From Sulfitobacter sp. LCG007 (lineage in GTDB: Bacteria; Pseudomonadota; Alphaproteobacteria; Rhodobacterales; Rhodobacteraceae), in assembly GCF_040801785.1 (NCBI RefSeq), contig NZ_CP161805.1, positions 2,046,001 to 2,110,000 on the forward strand: a stretch of DNA of 64,000 nt, in the 5' to 3' direction. The position numbers and the translations under genes are program-made. Shown in pieces: positions 1 to 9,946 of the stretch (the stretch's first letter is position 1; every line of letters starts with the position of its first letter). Under the pieces are notes generated by a model, which was not told the origin of the DNA, searched no databases, and saw only the letters and a program-made list of their open reading frames with translations.

Positions 1-1662
<1,662 letters not shown>

Positions 1663-1679
1663 TCAGGGATCGGACCGGA

Positions 1680-1991
1680 TCACGCAGCCTTGGCGGCCTT
1701 CGCGTTGTCCAGGATCCCCATGATGTCGCTCTCTTTCATGATCAGCAGCTCTTCACCGTCGATGGTGACTTCGGTGCCGGACCACTTGCCGAACAGGATG
1801 CGATCGCCTGCCGAGACACCCATCTCGATCAGTTCGCCGCTGTCCTTGCGTGCGCCATCGCCACATGCGACGACGATGCCTTCGGACGGCTTTTCCTTGG
1901 CGCTGTCGGGGATGATCAGCCCGCCGGCGGTTTTTTCTTCGCTCTCGACACGGCGGACGAGAACCCGGTCATGAAGTGGTTTGAATGCCAT
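1680..1991 (-). CDS. groS: Co-chaperonin GroES (10 kDa)
   Basis: This is the heptameric lid of the GroEL chamber. The 103-residue product begins [14 protein letters not shown], the classic GroES N-terminal strand. It contains the mobile-loop segment [18 protein letters not shown] (about residues 18-35), which docks on GroEL. It is first in a two-gene heat-shock operon with groEL, preceded by a sigma70-like promoter and a perfect CIRCE repeat. Confidence 0.97.
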   Translation of the reverse strand: MAFKPLHDRVLVRRVESEEKTAGGLIIPDSAKEKPSEGIVVACGDGARKDSGELIEMGVSAGDRILFGKWSGTEVTIDGEELLIMKESDIMGILDNAKAAKAA

Positions 1992-2056
1992 CTTTCAGCT
2001 CCTCAAAGGCTCAAAGTTTCTCCCTTGCAGAGGCCGATGCCGTTGGCCCGGCCCCC

Positions 2057-2083
2057 TTAGCACTCACTAGGGGCGAGTGCTAA
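2057..2083 (-). promoter_or_regulatory. CIRCE operator (HrcA binding site)
   Basis: TTAGCACTC at 2057-2065 and GAGTGCTAA at 2075-2083 form a perfect 9-bp inverted repeat separated by 9 bases, which is the CIRCE consensus. It lies between the predicted -10 box and the groES start. HrcA is known to repress groE through this element. The hrcA gene is not in this window. Confidence 0.95.
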
Positions 2084-2090
2084 CGGTGCA

Positions 2091-2119
2091 TAGCTAGGAT
2101 GGCTGCGGCTGGCTGTCAA
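2091..2119 (-). promoter_or_regulatory. Predicted sigma70-type promoter of groESL
   Basis: On the minus strand a TTGACA -35 box (2114-2119) is followed by a 17-base spacer and a TAGCTA -10 box (2091-2096). The predicted transcription start falls at the edge of the CIRCE repeat, where HrcA would block initiation. The call is by inspection only. Confidence 0.6.
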
Positions 2120-2214
2120 CTGGCAAGAGCATGAATTTCGGGGCTCGCCCGGTTGCTACGGCAGCACGGCTGGAAGCACAACCGGACCGGCGGTTTTCAG
2201 CCGCACCCTGCGGC

Positions 2215-2892
2215 TCAGCTTCCCAACACCTCGCCGCTTTGCGCGACCGCCAGGGCCCCCTTTTCGGTCAGCCCGTAGATACCCTTCGCGACACGTTCGA
2301 ACCAGCCATAGTGGTCATCGGCCATCATCCGCGTCGCTCTGCCGACCCCGGTCTCGCGCGCGACCTCCGCACCCTTGCTGGCGCCGGCCTCGAAGAGGAA
2401 TACCGCGCAGCGCAGCGCATCCTGGCGATAGGCGGTCACCAGTCCGGTCCGGGTCTGGCCGCCCGAATTCGGATCCCCGGTGCGGCGCGCGAATTCCCGC
2501 AGGAGCCGGTCACGTCCCTTGTTCGACTTCCGGGGAACGAAGGGGGCCGGATCGCAATGCAGTTCCAGCAGTCCGTCGGACAGGCGTACGGTGATGACCC
2601 CCAGCCCGAGCCGCCGCGCCAGCGCGATATTGTCCTTCAGTGCCCGCGCGAAGCGCTTGCCGGGCTGGCGCGCCACCGCGACGTAGACATCGTCGGTAAT
2701 CGCCTGACGCGCCACGGCCTGATGAAAGAGGCCGAGCGAGAAGCCCAGCTTCAGCTCGATGACGACCGGGGGCTCCTCGCCCCGCAGGCCCACGACATCG
2801 GCCGCGCCCACCTCGGACTTGACCGCATAGCCCTGCCCCTCGAGCAGGGCCTTCACCGCCGGATAGAGATCCGATTCCCGCGCGGCGCTCAT
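2215..2892 (-). CDS. DUF2161-family protein (PD-(D/E)XK nuclease-like fold)
   Basis: This 225-residue soluble protein resembles a conserved alphaproteobacterial family annotated DUF2161. The N-terminal half holds DVVGLRG and VVIELKLGF, the spaced D...ExK pattern typical of PD-(D/E)XK nuclease-like folds. The C-terminal half, ending near GIYGLTEKGALAV, resembles a winged-helix segment. I chose the ATG at 2892 (MSAARESDLYP) with GGTGG upstream; a GTG at 2907 would add five residues. The substrate is unknown, and the nuclease link is inferred from motif spacing only. Confidence 0.65.
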   Translation of the reverse strand: MSAARESDLYPAVKALLEGQGYAVKSEVGAADVVGLRGEEPPVVIELKLGFSLGLFHQAVARQAITDDVYVAVARQPGKRFARALKDNIALARRLGLGVITVRLSDGLLELHCDPAPFVPRKSNKGRDRLLREFARRTGDPNSGGQTRTGLVTAYRQDALRCAVFLFEAGASKGAEVARETGVGRATRMMADDHYGWFERVAKGIYGLTEKGALAVAQSGEVLGS

Positions 2893-3059
2893 CCGGAATG
2901 TATCCACCAGCCGAGTCGGACCTCACAGCTGTTTGCCCGCGGAACGGAGCCCGATTGTTTCCGGAACGCGGAAGGTGAACCTCCGCCTTGCCCAAAATCG
3001 ACCGAATCCCGCATCAATTCTATCTCCGGTTGGCAAATTAACGCTTCGTAAACAATTGC

Positions 3060-3299
3060 GGAAATGGTAGGTAATTCGGGCGATCGGGTGACAACCGCGA
3101 TGTCGCCAGGAGTGTCGCAGATCCGCGAGCGGGTCGAAAGTTTTCATACTGCATTTGTCTCTCCGACGATCGCATGAGAACGGTACGGAGAACAACGAGT
3201 GTTATGTCTGACCGGGGAGGGTGAAGACAGACCGTACCTTTTCATCCAGGGTTTTTCATCACGCACATGGCCGCGCGGCGCAAGCTGCGCGGCCATTTT
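3060..3299 (+). ncRNA. Candidate small RNA ending in an orphan terminator (boundaries approximate)
   Basis: The 537-base gap between the DUF2161 gene and ppaC has no convincing gene. It contains a nested stem: GGTACG at 3182-3187 pairs with CGTACC at 3233-3238, enclosing GTCTG/CAGAC, and is followed by TTTT. A strong intrinsic terminator follows at 3267-3299. No plus-strand gene precedes this terminator, so some transcript must start inside the gap. The 5' end given is a guess and I matched no known RNA family. Confidence 0.3.
3267..3299 (+). terminator. Rho-independent terminator without an upstream annotated gene
   Basis: ATGGCCGCGC at 3267-3276 pairs perfectly with GCGCGGCCAT at 3287-3296, and TTT follows. 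It lies 130 bases before ppaC and faces the plus direction. No T-run is present on the other side, so it does not serve the minus-strand gene. Confidence 0.6.
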
Positions 3300-3429
3300 G
3301 CGTCAGTGCCCAGGCCGCGGGCCCGGCCGTGTCAGCAGCGTTTTCATCCTGCCCCCCTGCCCCGTGACAACCCGGAACGAGATGCTATAAAGCGCGCGAT
3401 TTCGCACCCATTCACCACAGGAAGCCTTC

Positions 3430-4350
3430 ATGTCCACGCTCGTCTTCGGCCACAAGTCCCCGGACACCGATTCCACCGGTTCCCCGATCATCTGGGCCTG
3501 GTATCTCAAGGAGATCCAGGGCGTCGACGCCCGGCCCGCCCTTCTGGGGGAACCCAACACCGAAGCGGCCTTCGTGCTCAAGCGCTGGGGTCTGGAAAAG
3601 CCCGAGATCATCTCGGACGTCGCCGACGACCAGCCCGTGGTCATCGTGGACACCAACAACCCGGCCGAACTGCCTTCCAACATCAACAACGCCGATATCC
3701 AGGCCATCATCGACCACCACAAGCTTGTCGGCGGGCTGGAAACGCGGGGCCCGATCCAGATCGTGATGCAGCCGCTCGCCTGCACCGCGACGATCATGCA
3801 CGACATCATCGGAGCGTATCTCGAAAAGGCGCCGGAGGCCGTGAAGGGCGCGATGCTGTCGTGCATCCTGTCGGACACGCTCGAGTTCCGCTCGCCCACC
3901 ACAACGCCCCACGACAAGGCCGTGGCCGAGAAGCTCGCCAGCGAACTGGGGGTCAGCATCCCGGATTATGCCGCCGAACTGTTCGCGGCGAAATCCGACG
4001 TGTCTGCGTTCAGCGAAGCAGAGTTGCTGCGCATGGACAGCAAGGAATATGAGGTCGGCGGCAAACAGTTCCGCATTTCGGTGCTCGAGACCACCTCGCC
4101 GAAGATGATCCTCGACCGCAAGGATGCGCTTGTCGCGGCGATGCCGGGCGTTGCGCAGGAGGACGGCGCAGAGCAGGTCCTTCTTTTCGTCATCGACATC
4201 CTGAACGAGGAAGCGACGCTTCTGGTGCCCAACGAGCTGTCGAAGTCCGTGGCCGAGAAAAGCTTTGGCGTGACGGTTTCCGGCGACACCGTGGTCCTGC
4301 CCGGCGTGATGAGCCGCAAGAAACAGATCATTCCGGTCCTGACGCTCTGA
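3430..4350 (+). CDS. ppaC: Manganese-dependent inorganic pyrophosphatase (family II)
   Basis: The enzyme hydrolyses pyrophosphate to phosphate in the cytosol. The 306-residue protein shows the DHH-superfamily pattern: GHKSPDTDS at residues 7-15, DHHKL near residue 97, and the C-terminal SRKKQ signature of the DHHA2 domain that binds the substrate. Its length is typical of family II enzymes. It is a single-gene unit with a hairpin terminator just downstream. Rhodobacterales commonly use this Mn-type enzyme; I did not see a family I ppa gene in the window. Confidence 0.93.
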   Translation: MSTLVFGHKSPDTDSTGSPIIWAWYLKEIQGVDARPALLGEPNTEAAFVLKRWGLEKPEIISDVADDQPVVIVDTNNPAELPSNINNADIQAIIDHHKLVGGLETRGPIQIVMQPLACTATIMHDIIGAYLEKAPEAVKGAMLSCILSDTLEFRSPTTTPHDKAVAEKLASELGVSIPDYAAELFAAKSDVSAFSEAELLRMDSKEYEVGGKQFRISVLETTSPKMILDRKDALVAAMPGVAQEDGAEQVLLFVIDILNEEATLLVPNELSKSVAEKSFGVTVSGDTVVLPGVMSRKKQIIPVLTL

Positions 4351-4397
4351 CGCGAAGATCCCTGCCGGGACAGGCAGGAAGCTTCCGCTTTCAACAG

Positions 4398-4420
4398 GTG
4401 GCGCCCCCGGGCGCCACTTT
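4398..4420 (+). terminator. Terminator hairpin downstream of ppaC
   Basis: GTGGCGCCC pairs with GGGCGCCAC (4398-4417), followed by TTT. A second short hairpin (CCTGCC/GGCAGG, about 4361-4378) lies just before it. Confidence 0.6.
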
Positions 4421-4543
4421 GCGTCTGACCCTCGAGGAAGGTGTCACGGCACCGTTCCCGGGTTCACCGGGGGACATTCCCGCTGGCACATCGCGGGCGT
4501 CTCCGACATAGATCGGGCAAAACGCCAGCAAGGGAGGTCGCCC

Positions 4544-5416
4544 ATGACCCAGATCATCGAGTCCCTTTCGGAAATCTCCGGTCGCTACGACGCGCTTTTC
4601 GTGGATCTGTGGGGGTGTGTGCACGACGGCGTGCGCGCCTTGCCCGATGCGGTTGCAGCCCTTCAGGCATATCGTAAGGGCGGCGGCACCGTGGTGCTTC
4701 TGACCAATTCGCCGCGCACGCGCGCGGGCGTCGAGAAGCAGCTTGTCCATTTCGGCGTGCCCGGGGACGCTTGGGACACCATCGCGACATCGGGCGACTC
4801 CGCGCGCATGGCCATGTACCAGGGCGCCGTGGGCGAGAAGGTCTGGCATGTCGGCCCCCCGACCGACCTCAGGTTCTTCGAGCCGCCGAAGGTGCTGGAC
4901 AACCCGCATGCCATCGAGCGTGTGGAACTCGATGCTGCCGACGGAATCGTCTGCACCGGACCCTTCGATGCCAAGGCAGACCCCGCCGAGATGCGCCCGC
5001 AGTTCCTGCTGGCCAAGCAGAAAGGCCTGAAGCTGCTCTGCGCCAATCCCGATATCGTCGTCGACCGCGGCGAAGAGCGCGAATGGTGCGCCGGGGCGCT
5101 GGCGCAGCTCTACACCGAGATGGGTGGCGAGAGCCTTTATTTTGGCAAGCCCCATCCGCCGATCTACGATCTTGCTCGGCGTCGGCTCACAGCCCTCGGC
5201 AAGGACGTGGCGAACGCCCATATCCTCGCCATCGGCGACGGCGTGCTGACGGATATTGCCGGCGCCATGGGTGAGGATCTGGACTCTCTGTTCATCTCGG
5301 GCGGGCTGGCCGCGCGCGAAACCAGGACGGACGGACAGCCCGAACCGGCCGCCCTGGACGGCTATCTGGCGCGCGAGAACGCCAATCCGACCTTCACCAT
5401 CGGGCATCTGCGCTGA
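4544..5416 (+). CDS. HAD-superfamily hydrolase, NagD-like (TIGR01459 type)
   Basis: This 290-residue HAD-IIA-type phosphatase has motif I FVDLWGCVHDG, with the nucleophile Asp at residue 21, and motif II in VVLLTNSPRTR near residue 50. Late in the protein, ILAIGDGVLTDIAGA carries the metal-binding acidic residues. The DxWGxxHDG form of motif I is typical of the alphaproteobacterial TIGR01459 group. The physiological substrate is unknown. AAGGGAGG stands just before the ATG at 4544. Confidence 0.88.
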   Translation: MTQIIESLSEISGRYDALFVDLWGCVHDGVRALPDAVAALQAYRKGGGTVVLLTNSPRTRAGVEKQLVHFGVPGDAWDTIATSGDSARMAMYQGAVGEKVWHVGPPTDLRFFEPPKVLDNPHAIERVELDAADGIVCTGPFDAKADPAEMRPQFLLAKQKGLKLLCANPDIVVDRGEEREWCAGALAQLYTEMGGESLYFGKPHPPIYDLARRRLTALGKDVANAHILAIGDGVLTDIAGAMGEDLDSLFISGGLAARETRTDGQPEPAALDGYLARENANPTFTIGHLR

Positions 5417-5502
5417 TCTTCGTGCTTGCTATTCCGGACCCGTAGGGTAATTAAGTTTCGCAAGGAAACGCGAAACGGAATGAAAATTACCCGGTGAACG
5501 AG

Positions 5503-5946
5503 ATGCTCGACAACCTGCCGCGCGGAACGATCTGCATCGAGGATATCGAGATGGGCATGATGCGCTATCTCGAGAAGGTTGTGACGGACGAGGACATCGC
5601 GCTGTTCGCCGAGGTGTCGACGGATCGCAATCCGGTGCATCTCGACGACGACTACGCCCGCGACACCATCTTCGAGGGCCGCATCGCCCATGGCATGCTC
5701 ACGGCGGGCCTGATCTCGGCGGTCATCGGCGAGCAGCTTCCCGGCCACGGCTCGGTCTATCTCGGCCAGAGCCTCAGGTTCCTCGCCCCCGTCCGCCCCG
5801 GCGACAGGGTGCACGCGGAAGTCACCGTGATCGACATCGACCCTGCCCGCCGGCGCGTGAAACTGGACTGCCATTGCAGCGTCGAGGGCAAGAAGGTGCT
5901 GACGGGCGAAGCTCTGGTGATGGCACCCTCGCGCAAGTTCGACTGA
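5503..5946 (+). CDS. MaoC-family (R)-specific enoyl-CoA hydratase-like protein
   Basis: This single hotdog-fold dehydratase domain has 147 residues. The hydratase motif D-x-N-P-x-H is present, with D41 and H46 in STDRNPVHLDDDYA, followed by FEGRIAHGMLTAG, which closes the active site. Such proteins hydrate trans-2-enoyl-CoA, for example in fatty acid oxidation or polyhydroxyalkanoate supply; the substrate here is unknown. I chose the ATG at 5503; an in-frame GTG at 5494 adds three residues and neither has a strong ribosome site. Confidence 0.85.
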   Translation: MLDNLPRGTICIEDIEMGMMRYLEKVVTDEDIALFAEVSTDRNPVHLDDDYARDTIFEGRIAHGMLTAGLISAVIGEQLPGHGSVYLGQSLRFLAPVRPGDRVHAEVTVIDIDPARRRVKLDCHCSVEGKKVLTGEALVMAPSRKFD

Positions 5947-6017
5947 GCGGGACGCATCTGCGCGCCGATGTTCCGGGGTCGCTTGCACAGCCCGGGCGCT
6001 GAGGCTAGGCAGGGCGG

Positions 6018-6950
6018 ATGCGGATCATCCGGGATTATCAATATGTCGATGCCAGGGATCGCGGCGCGAGCGCTGCGATAGGCAACTTTGATGGCGTGCA
6101 TCTCGGGCACCGCTCGGTCATCGAGATGGCCCGCGAGGCGGCCCCCTCCGCTCCCCTGGGCGTTGTCACCTTCGAGCCGCATCCGCGCGAATTCTTCGTT
6201 CCCGACGCGCCGCCATTTCGCCTGATGGGCAGCCGGGCGCGGGCGCACAGACTGGAAAAGCTCGGTGTCCAAAGGCTTTACGAGCTCAACTTCAATGCCA
6301 GCATGGCCGGCCTGACACCTCGCGCCTTCGCCGAACAGGTGCTGTTCAACGGGCTCGGCCTGCGCCACGTGGTGATCGGCAGCGACTTCTGCTTCGGCAA
6401 GGGCCGGTCCGGCAATGCAGGCGACCTGCAGCGTTTCGGCGCCGAGATGGGGTTCGATGTGACGGTCGCGCCGCTGGTCGCGCAGTCCGAGCGGACGATC
6501 TCTTCCACGGCGATCCGCAACGCGCTGAGCGACGCGCGGCCACGCGACGCGGCTGCCATGCTCGGCCACTGGCACCGCATCGAGGGCCCCGTCATCGGCG
6601 GCGAGCAGCGCGGCCGTACACTGGGATATCCCACCGCGAACATGTCGATCGCCGGACTGCATCCGCCCGCCTTCGGCGTCTATGCGGTCCTCGTCGACGT
6701 GCTGGAGGGCCCGCATCGGGGCACCTATCGCGCGGTCGCGTCGATGGGCGTCCGGCCGATGTTCGACGGTGAGCGGCCCAATCTCGAAACCTTCATCTTC
6801 GACTTCAAGGGCGATCTCTACGGCACGCAGCTGTCGGTGGCCCTGGTCGACTATCTGCGGCCCGAGATGAAATTCGACGGCCTCCCCGCCCTCATCGCGC
6901 AGATGGATGCGGACAGCGCCCGCGCGCGTGAAATCCTGGCGGATACATGA
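6018..6950 (+). CDS. ribF: Bifunctional riboflavin kinase / FMN adenylyltransferase
   Basis: The enzyme converts riboflavin to FMN and then FAD. The 310-residue protein has the N-terminal nucleotidyltransferase motif GNFDGVHLGH (residues 22-31) with the HxxH-like ATP site. The C-terminal riboflavin kinase domain begins at about residue 190 and contains GRTLGYPTANM and, later, VASMGVRPMFDG. AGGGCGG precedes the ATG. Its stop overlaps the next start by four bases, so it is translationally coupled to ycgN and probably to the aldolase. Confidence 0.95.
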   Translation: MRIIRDYQYVDARDRGASAAIGNFDGVHLGHRSVIEMAREAAPSAPLGVVTFEPHPREFFVPDAPPFRLMGSRARAHRLEKLGVQRLYELNFNASMAGLTPRAFAEQVLFNGLGLRHVVIGSDFCFGKGRSGNAGDLQRFGAEMGFDVTVAPLVAQSERTISSTAIRNALSDARPRDAAAMLGHWHRIEGPVIGGEQRGRTLGYPTANMSIAGLHPPAFGVYAVLVDVLEGPHRGTYRAVASMGVRPMFDGERPNLETFIFDFKGDLYGTQLSVALVDYLRPEMKFDGLPALIAQMDADSARAREILADT

Positions 6951-7417
6951 CGGACCCGATCGACCGCAGCGGCCTCGCAAGGCGCTTCTGGGAACGCAAA
7001 CCCCTCAAGCAGATGACCCCGCGCGAGTGGGAAGCGCTGTGCGACGGTTGCGGCAAATGCTGCCTGAACAAGCTCGAAGACGAGGACAGCGGCGAGGTGG
7101 CGCTCACCCGGGTTGCCTGTCGCCTTCTCGACGACGACAGCTGCCGCTGCGCGCATTACGAGATCCGCCACCAGTTCGTGCCCGACTGCATCGTGCTGAG
7201 TCCGGAGACCATCGGCCAGCACGCCTACTGGCTGCCCGAGACCTGCGCCTATCGGCGGCTATGGCTCGGAAAGGACCTGCCCGACTGGCATCCGCTGCTG
7301 ACCGGCGACCCGGAAACCGTCCACGCCGCCGGTGTTAGCGTCCGGGGCATGACGGTAAGCGAATTCGACCTGCCGGAAGACGACTGGGAAGACTACATAA
7401 TCGAGGAGCCGACCTGA
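6947..7417 (+). CDS. YcgN-family cysteine cluster protein (UPF0260)
   Basis: This 156-residue protein has the metal-binding-type cysteine cluster CDGCGKCC at residues 32-39, with more cysteines in VACRLLDDDSCRCAHY and ETCAYRR. This matches the UPF0260/YkgJ group, thought to bind zinc or an Fe-S cluster. The biochemical role is not established. It overlaps ribF by four bases and the aldolase gene by one, so all three are probably one operon. Confidence 0.88.
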   Translation: MTDPIDRSGLARRFWERKPLKQMTPREWEALCDGCGKCCLNKLEDEDSGEVALTRVACRLLDDDSCRCAHYEIRHQFVPDCIVLSPETIGQHAYWLPETCAYRRLWLGKDLPDWHPLLTGDPETVHAAGVSVRGMTVSEFDLPEDDWEDYIIEEPT

Positions 7418-8457
7418 TGTTCTTTGCCTCCGACAATGCCGGCCCGGTGCATCCGAAGATCCTGCAAGGCCTTGCCGAGGCCAACGAGGGGTATGCCTTC
7501 GGCTACGGGTCGGATCCGCTGACGACGGCAGTGCGCGACCGGATCCGCGAAATCTTCGAGGCGCCCGAGGCGGCGGTCTATCTGGTGGCGACCGGAACGG
7601 CGGCCAATTCGCTGGCGCTGGCGACACTCTGCAGCCCGTGGGAGACGATCTTCTGCTCGCCTGTCGCGCATATCCATGAGGACGAATGCAACGCGCCGGA
7701 ATTCTACAGCGGCGGGGCCAAGCTGACGCTGGTCCCCGGCGGCGACAAGATGACCCCCGAGGCGTTGCGCATGGCCATCGCGGGCGAAGAGACGCGCGGC
7801 GTGCACGGTCCCCAGCGAGGAGCGGTCTCGATCACGCAGGTGACCGAGCGCGGCGGGGTCTATTCGCTCGACGCGTTGCGCGCACTGACCGGCGTGGCGA
7901 AGGAATTCGACCTGCCCGTCCATCTCGACGGGGCACGCTTTGCCAACGCGCTGGTGGCGCTGGACTGCACACCGGCAGAGATGACCTGGAAGTCGGGCGT
8001 CGACGCGGTGAGCTTCGGCGGCACCAAGAACGGCTGCATGGGAGTCGAGGCGGTGATCTTCTTCGATCCGGCCAAGGCCTGGGAATTCGAGCTTCGGCGC
8101 AAGCGCGGCGCGCATCTGTTTTCCAAGCACCGCTATCTGTCGGCGCAGATGGCCGCCTATCTGGCGGACGGGCTCTGGCTGGACACCGCACGGCAGGCCA
8201 ATGCAGGCTGCGCCCGGCTGGCGGAGGGTTTGGCACGGACCGGCGCGCAGCTTTTGCACCCGGCAGAGGCCAACATGATCTTCGCCAGTTTTCCGCGCCG
8301 GATCCACAGGCGGCTGCATGATGCCGGGGCGCAGTATTACGTCTGGGAGGGATCTCTCGAGGGCGACGATCCCGAAGAGATGCTGGCGGCACGGCTGGTC
8401 TGCGACTGGGCCATCGACGCGCAGCGCATCGCGGAATTTCTAGCTCACTTCGAGTAG
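7417..8457 (+). CDS. Low-specificity L-threonine aldolase family protein
   Basis: This PLP enzyme of fold type I probably cleaves L-threonine or beta-hydroxy amino acids to glycine and an aldehyde. The 346-residue protein begins MFFASDNAGPVHPKI. The glycine-rich phosphate-binding turn is in VATGTAANSLAL, the PLP-ring Asp is in HLDGARFANA, and the Schiff-base lysine is K204 in SFGGTKNG. GAGGAG lies nine bases before the ATG. Its 3' end overlaps the convergent hydrolase gene by 18 bases. Confidence 0.88.
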   Translation: MFFASDNAGPVHPKILQGLAEANEGYAFGYGSDPLTTAVRDRIREIFEAPEAAVYLVATGTAANSLALATLCSPWETIFCSPVAHIHEDECNAPEFYSGGAKLTLVPGGDKMTPEALRMAIAGEETRGVHGPQRGAVSITQVTERGGVYSLDALRALTGVAKEFDLPVHLDGARFANALVALDCTPAEMTWKSGVDAVSFGGTKNGCMGVEAVIFFDPAKAWEFELRRKRGAHLFSKHRYLSAQMAAYLADGLWLDTARQANAGCARLAEGLARTGAQLLHPAEANMIFASFPRRIHRRLHDAGAQYYVWEGSLEGDDPEEMLAARLVCDWAIDAQRIAEFLAHFE

Positions 8458-9237
8458 CGCGCCGATCGCATCTGCCACCTCGCGGGGATGGGTGATCGGC
8501 GCCATGTGGCCGGCCCCTGCGATCACCACACGGCGCGCATCGGGAAGCCTGCGCTCCAAGGCCGCGTCGATGGCATCCACCACGTCCAGCGAGCGCGCGC
8601 CCTCGATCAGCACCGTTGGCATCGACGCGCGCGCCAACACGCCGGGGCGCATCATGCCCGCCGCGTCGTCGTAAAGCACGGGCCCCTCACCTGCGATCAG
8701 ATCCATCCTCTGCGCCATGTAGGCGCGCAGGACTTCCGGCAGATCCTTCCAAGGCGTGCCGTCGCCCCAAAGCCTGTTGAAGAGCCTCGCCGATAGCATG
8801 GCGTCGCCCATCTCCATCGCCTTGCGGAAATCAGCCGCCTGGCGTTCAAAAGCCGCGACCCGTTCAGGCGTGTCCGCAAGGGCGGCGGCGAAGAGGACCG
8901 GTTCGATCAGGGTGAGGCTTCGGACGCGCTCGGGGTGCGTCACCGCCAGCCGCAGGGCCACGGTCGCCCCGAAAGAATGCCCGATCAGGTCCATCGGTGC
9001 GTCCAGAAACGCGAGCGCGGCCTCCGTCGCGATGTCGTGCAGCTCCCGCTCGCCGCCCCAGTCGCCGCTCTTCCCGTGGCCGGGGAGATCGAAGGCTGTG
9101 ATGCTCAGCCGGTCGCCCAGATGCTCTGCCACACCCCGCCACGCCCCGGAATGGGCCAGCGTGCAATGGATGGCCAAGGCGCGGCGTGGCCCCTTGCCGT
9201 AGTAGGTCGCATGGATCGGAAAGCCGGACCCCGTCAC
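8440..9237 (-). CDS. Alpha/beta-fold hydrolase
   Basis: This 265-residue hydrolase has the nucleophile elbow GHSFG with Ser88, an oxyanion segment near residues 22-30, and the late histidine in GAGHMAPITHP. The LPGHGKSG strand is typical of the family. The start overlaps the stop of the upstream isomerase gene by four bases, so the two are co-transcribed. The substrate is unknown; pairing with a 2-hydroxychromene-2-carboxylate isomerase hints at aromatic-compound metabolism but does not prove it. Confidence 0.85.
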   Translation of the reverse strand: MTGSGFPIHATYYGKGPRRALAIHCTLAHSGAWRGVAEHLGDRLSITAFDLPGHGKSGDWGGERELHDIATEAALAFLDAPMDLIGHSFGATVALRLAVTHPERVRSLTLIEPVLFAAALADTPERVAAFERQAADFRKAMEMGDAMLSARLFNRLWGDGTPWKDLPEVLRAYMAQRMDLIAGEGPVLYDDAAGMMRPGVLARASMPTVLIEGARSLDVVDAIDAALERRLPDARRVVIAGAGHMAPITHPREVADAIGALLEVS

Positions 9238-9833
9238 AGTTTCCCGGAAAGATGCAGGTCCATGTCTTCAATGCTGTCCTGTCCCCAGAAGACCTGCCCG
9301 TCGTCGAGCACGTAGAAGGGTGAACCGAAGACCCCCGCCTCCACCGCGTCCTCGAGGTTGCGGGCGTAGGTTTCGGCGCCCACCAGCAGCCCGCTGTCGG
9401 CGAGCCCCGGATCGAAGCCCGCCTCGCTTAGACAGGCCCGGATCACCTCATCCTCGGCGATGTCCTTCTCGTCCGCCCAGACCGAGCGGCAGATCGCCTG
9501 CATCAGCTTGCCGCAATCCCCGCCCCCGGCCTTTTGCGCAGCGATCAGGGCATAGGCGGCGGGTGCGCCATTGGTCGGAAAATGCGCCGGCCTGAGGTTG
9601 AACGGCATCCCTAGCCTGGCCGCCACCCTGGGCAGGACCTGCGCCCGGTAGGCGATCCGGCTCGGGTGGCGCTCCATCAGCGGCGTGCCCCCGGTCCGCC
9701 CAAGCAGCGCGATCATGTCGACCGGCTTGTAGGTGATGCTTGCGCCATGCCTCGCGGCGACCTCTTCCGCACGGCCACCGGCGAGATAGGCGTAAGGAGA
9801 GATGGTGGCGAAATAGAGATCTATGTGGGCCAT
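9234..9833 (-). CDS. 2-hydroxychromene-2-carboxylate isomerase (DsbA/kappa-GST fold)
   Basis: This 199-residue thioredoxin-fold protein begins MAHIDLYFATISPYAYL, with Ser12 where the glutathione-activating serine sits in kappa-class GST and HCCA isomerases. It also has the late motif AVEAGVFGSPFYVLDDGQVFWGQ, typical of this family (cis-Pro region). The prototype interconverts naphthalene-catabolic intermediates with glutathione, but many homologues act on unknown substrates. CAGGAG lies just before the ATG. It is first of two genes on the minus strand. Confidence 0.88.
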   Translation of the reverse strand: MAHIDLYFATISPYAYLAGGRAEEVAARHGASITYKPVDMIALLGRTGGTPLMERHPSRIAYRAQVLPRVAARLGMPFNLRPAHFPTNGAPAAYALIAAQKAGGGDCGKLMQAICRSVWADEKDIAEDEVIRACLSEAGFDPGLADSGLLVGAETYARNLEDAVEAGVFGSPFYVLDDGQVFWGQDSIEDMDLHLSGKL

Positions 9834-9946
9834 TTACAACTCCTGGCTACCAGCCTGCGTCTTTGCCGATTGGTAAGCGCGTGATAGGTGGTGTCAACAT
9901 CACGAATCTGTCACAGCCGCACCTGTCACAGTCAGGGATCCAGTAC

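Noticed and set aside
3039..3054. TTAA-N7-TAAAC resembling a CtrA box
   Set aside because: The second half does not match TTAA well and the site is about 150 bases from the nearest gene start.
2923..3195. 90-codon minus-strand frame in the gap before ppaC
   Set aside because: Arg/Cys-rich with no family pattern, no ribosome site and no operon link; more likely chance coding.
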